This document shows positions 7,283 through 7,958 of a DNA stretch of 7,958 bases, one piece after another. Position 1 is the stretch's first letter. The number at the start of each line of letters is the position of its first letter. Source of the stretch: Ghiorsea sp. (lineage in GTDB: Bacteria > Pseudomonadota > Zetaproteobacteria > Mariprofundales > Mariprofundaceae); assembly GCA_021772875.1 (NCBI GenBank), contig JAJFLD010000045.1, positions 1 through 7,958 of the forward strand, given 5' to 3'. The notes beneath the pieces are model-generated. The model was not told where the DNA came from. It saw only the letters and a list, made by a program, of their open reading frames with translations, and made no database searches. The translations under genes and the position numbers were made by a program.

Positions 7283-7301
7283 AAGCTTATTTCAGGGTTT
7301 A

Positions 7302-7338
7302 CAGGTATCCGCACAGCTTTGACCTAAGCGGATACCTG
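7302..7338. repeat. Perfect 11-bp inverted repeat between glgC and the GH57 gene
   Basis: CAGGTATCCGC (7302-7312) and GCGGATACCTG (7328-7338) are exact inverted copies around a 15-base spacer. GGG at 7295-7297 and CCC at 7339-7341 could add three pairs beyond a 4-base bulge. In the minus-strand transcript this forms a strong hairpin about 20 bases before the GH57 ATG and 35 bases after the glgC stop. No T-run follows on either strand, so it is not a classical terminator. It may be an RNA stability or processing element within the operon, or a DNA operator; the sequence does not decide. Confidence 0.7.
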
Positions 7339-7372
7339 CCCACAGTATTACGATGCTTTTATGAGCGAGACA

Positions 7373-7958
7373 TTAAAGCTCGTGTAAATCTTGGCCAAAC
7401 ATTTTGGGTGTAACCAATACAATACCTTTTTCAGAAACATGAAAGCGTTTTGCATCTTCTTCTAAATCTTCCCCAATGACAGTGCCTTCGGGCACAATCG
7501 TACCTTTATCGATAACACAACGTTTGAGTCTGCAATGTTGATTGATAACCACATCACTTAACACGACAGAATCTTCTACTACTGAGTAAGAATGTACGCG
7601 AACATCAGAAAAAAGTATGGAATGGCGAACAGTGGCTCCAGTAATCAAACAGCCACCTGAGACCAATGAATCAAGAGCTGTGCCGCGACGTTTGTCGTTA
7701 TCAAATGCAAACTTGGCTGGAGGAAGTTGGTCTTGGTATGTCCAAATAGGCCAATGTTTGTCGTAGAGGTTTAGGTCGGGTTCAATTTCTGCAAGGTTGA
7801 TGTTGGCCTCCCAATAGGAATCTATTGTACCAACATCTTTCCAATAACCTGGAGCTCCTGTGTTACCTTCTAAGAAAGGGAAAGCAAAGGCATCAGCATT
7901 TTGAATGGCATGGGGAATAACATCATGACCAAAATCATGGGTGGAATCGGCATCAACG
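7373..7958 (-). CDS. glgC: Glucose-1-phosphate adenylyltransferase, C-terminal 194 residues (5' end outside window)
   Basis: ADP-glucose pyrophosphorylase makes ADP-glucose from glucose-1-phosphate and ATP, the committed step of bacterial glycogen synthesis and normally its allosteric control point. The reading frame is open to the right edge, so the nucleotide-binding N-terminal half and start are missing. Seen from the edge: DFGHDVIP (8-15 of the visible part), YWKDVGTIDSYWEAN (38-52), the end of the catalytic domain, then the left-handed beta-helix domain with its hexapeptide-like turns, including VVEDSVVLSDVVI (126-138), CRLKRCVIDKG (142-152), VPEGTVIGEDLEEDAKRF (155-172) and the terminal GIVLVTPKM block (178-186). 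These blocks match E. coli GlgC closely, including the arginine-rich CRLKRCVID region near its regulatory site. It lies 90 bp upstream of the GH57 gene on the same strand and probably leads the operon. Confidence 0.95.
   Translation of the reverse strand, partial: VDADSTHDFGHDVIPHAIQNADAFAFPFLEGNTGAPGYWKDVGTIDSYWEANINLAEIEPDLNLYDKHWPIWTYQDQLPPAKFAFDNDKRRGTALDSLVSGGCLITGATVRHSILFSDVRVHSYSVVEDSVVLSDVVINQHCRLKRCVIDKGTIVPEGTVIGEDLEEDAKRFHVSEKGIVLVTPKMFGQDLHEL

Noticed and set aside
7281..7290. Perfect 10-bp palindrome ATAAGCTTAT touching the GH57 ATG
   Set aside because: Short AT-rich palindromes of this size are expected by chance in a window of this length, and no second copy or spacing pattern supports a role.
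7302..7338. The glgC/GH57 hairpin as a Rho-independent terminator
   Set aside because: The stem is strong but neither side is followed by a T-run, so termination of the classical kind is not supported.

Overview
The window is a compact block of central glycogen and maltodextrin metabolism from what looks like a Gram-negative, probably proteobacterial, chromosome. The evidence for that placement is a Pgi of the roughly 550-residue proteobacterial/eukaryotic type that is very close to the enterobacterial protein, a GlgC whose C-terminus matches the FBP-regulated bacterial type, short intergenic gaps and a base composition near the mid-40s % GC by eye. The particular combination (GH57 glycosidase, short amylomaltase and ROK glucokinase beside glgA and glgC) suggests an environmental, perhaps autotrophic, proteobacterium rather than an enteric one. 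I cannot name the genus from sequence alone.

Layout, left to right: the N-terminal two thirds of a ROK-family glucokinase (minus strand, runs off the left edge); glgA glycogen synthase (minus, 24 bp upstream of the kinase, so a glgA-glk operon); a divergent control region of about 216 bp (2071-2286) with a candidate promoter facing each way and a dyad over the pgi -35; pgi (plus strand, alone); a 42 bp convergent gap whose terminator hairpin and T-tract lie largely inside the 3' end of malQ; malQ amylomaltase (minus); a 106 bp gap; a GH57 family glycosidase (minus); a 90 bp gap holding an 11-bp perfect hairpin; and the C-terminal 194 residues of glgC (minus, runs off the right edge). glgC, GH57 and malQ probably form one minus-strand operon read from right to left. 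No gene-free stretch exceeds 300 bases.

How the genes fit together: GlgC makes ADP-glucose from glucose-1-phosphate and GlgA polymerises it into alpha-1,4-glucan. The GH57 enzyme and MalQ probably trim, debranch or rearrange glucan and maltodextrin chains. Glucose released by MalQ can be rephosphorylated by the glucokinase to glucose-6-phosphate, and Pgi links that pool to fructose-6-phosphate, either into glycolysis or from gluconeogenesis toward storage. Phosphoglucomutase, branching enzyme (glgB) and glycogen phosphorylase are not in the window.

I found no mobile element, CRISPR array, RNA gene or defence system, and nothing that clearly amounts to a new biological system. The points worth a second look are non-coding: the hairpin between glgC and the GH57 gene, the pgi terminator built from malQ codons, and the dyad at the pgi promoter. 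The GH57 gene's uncertain start and glycine-rich tail also merit a check.
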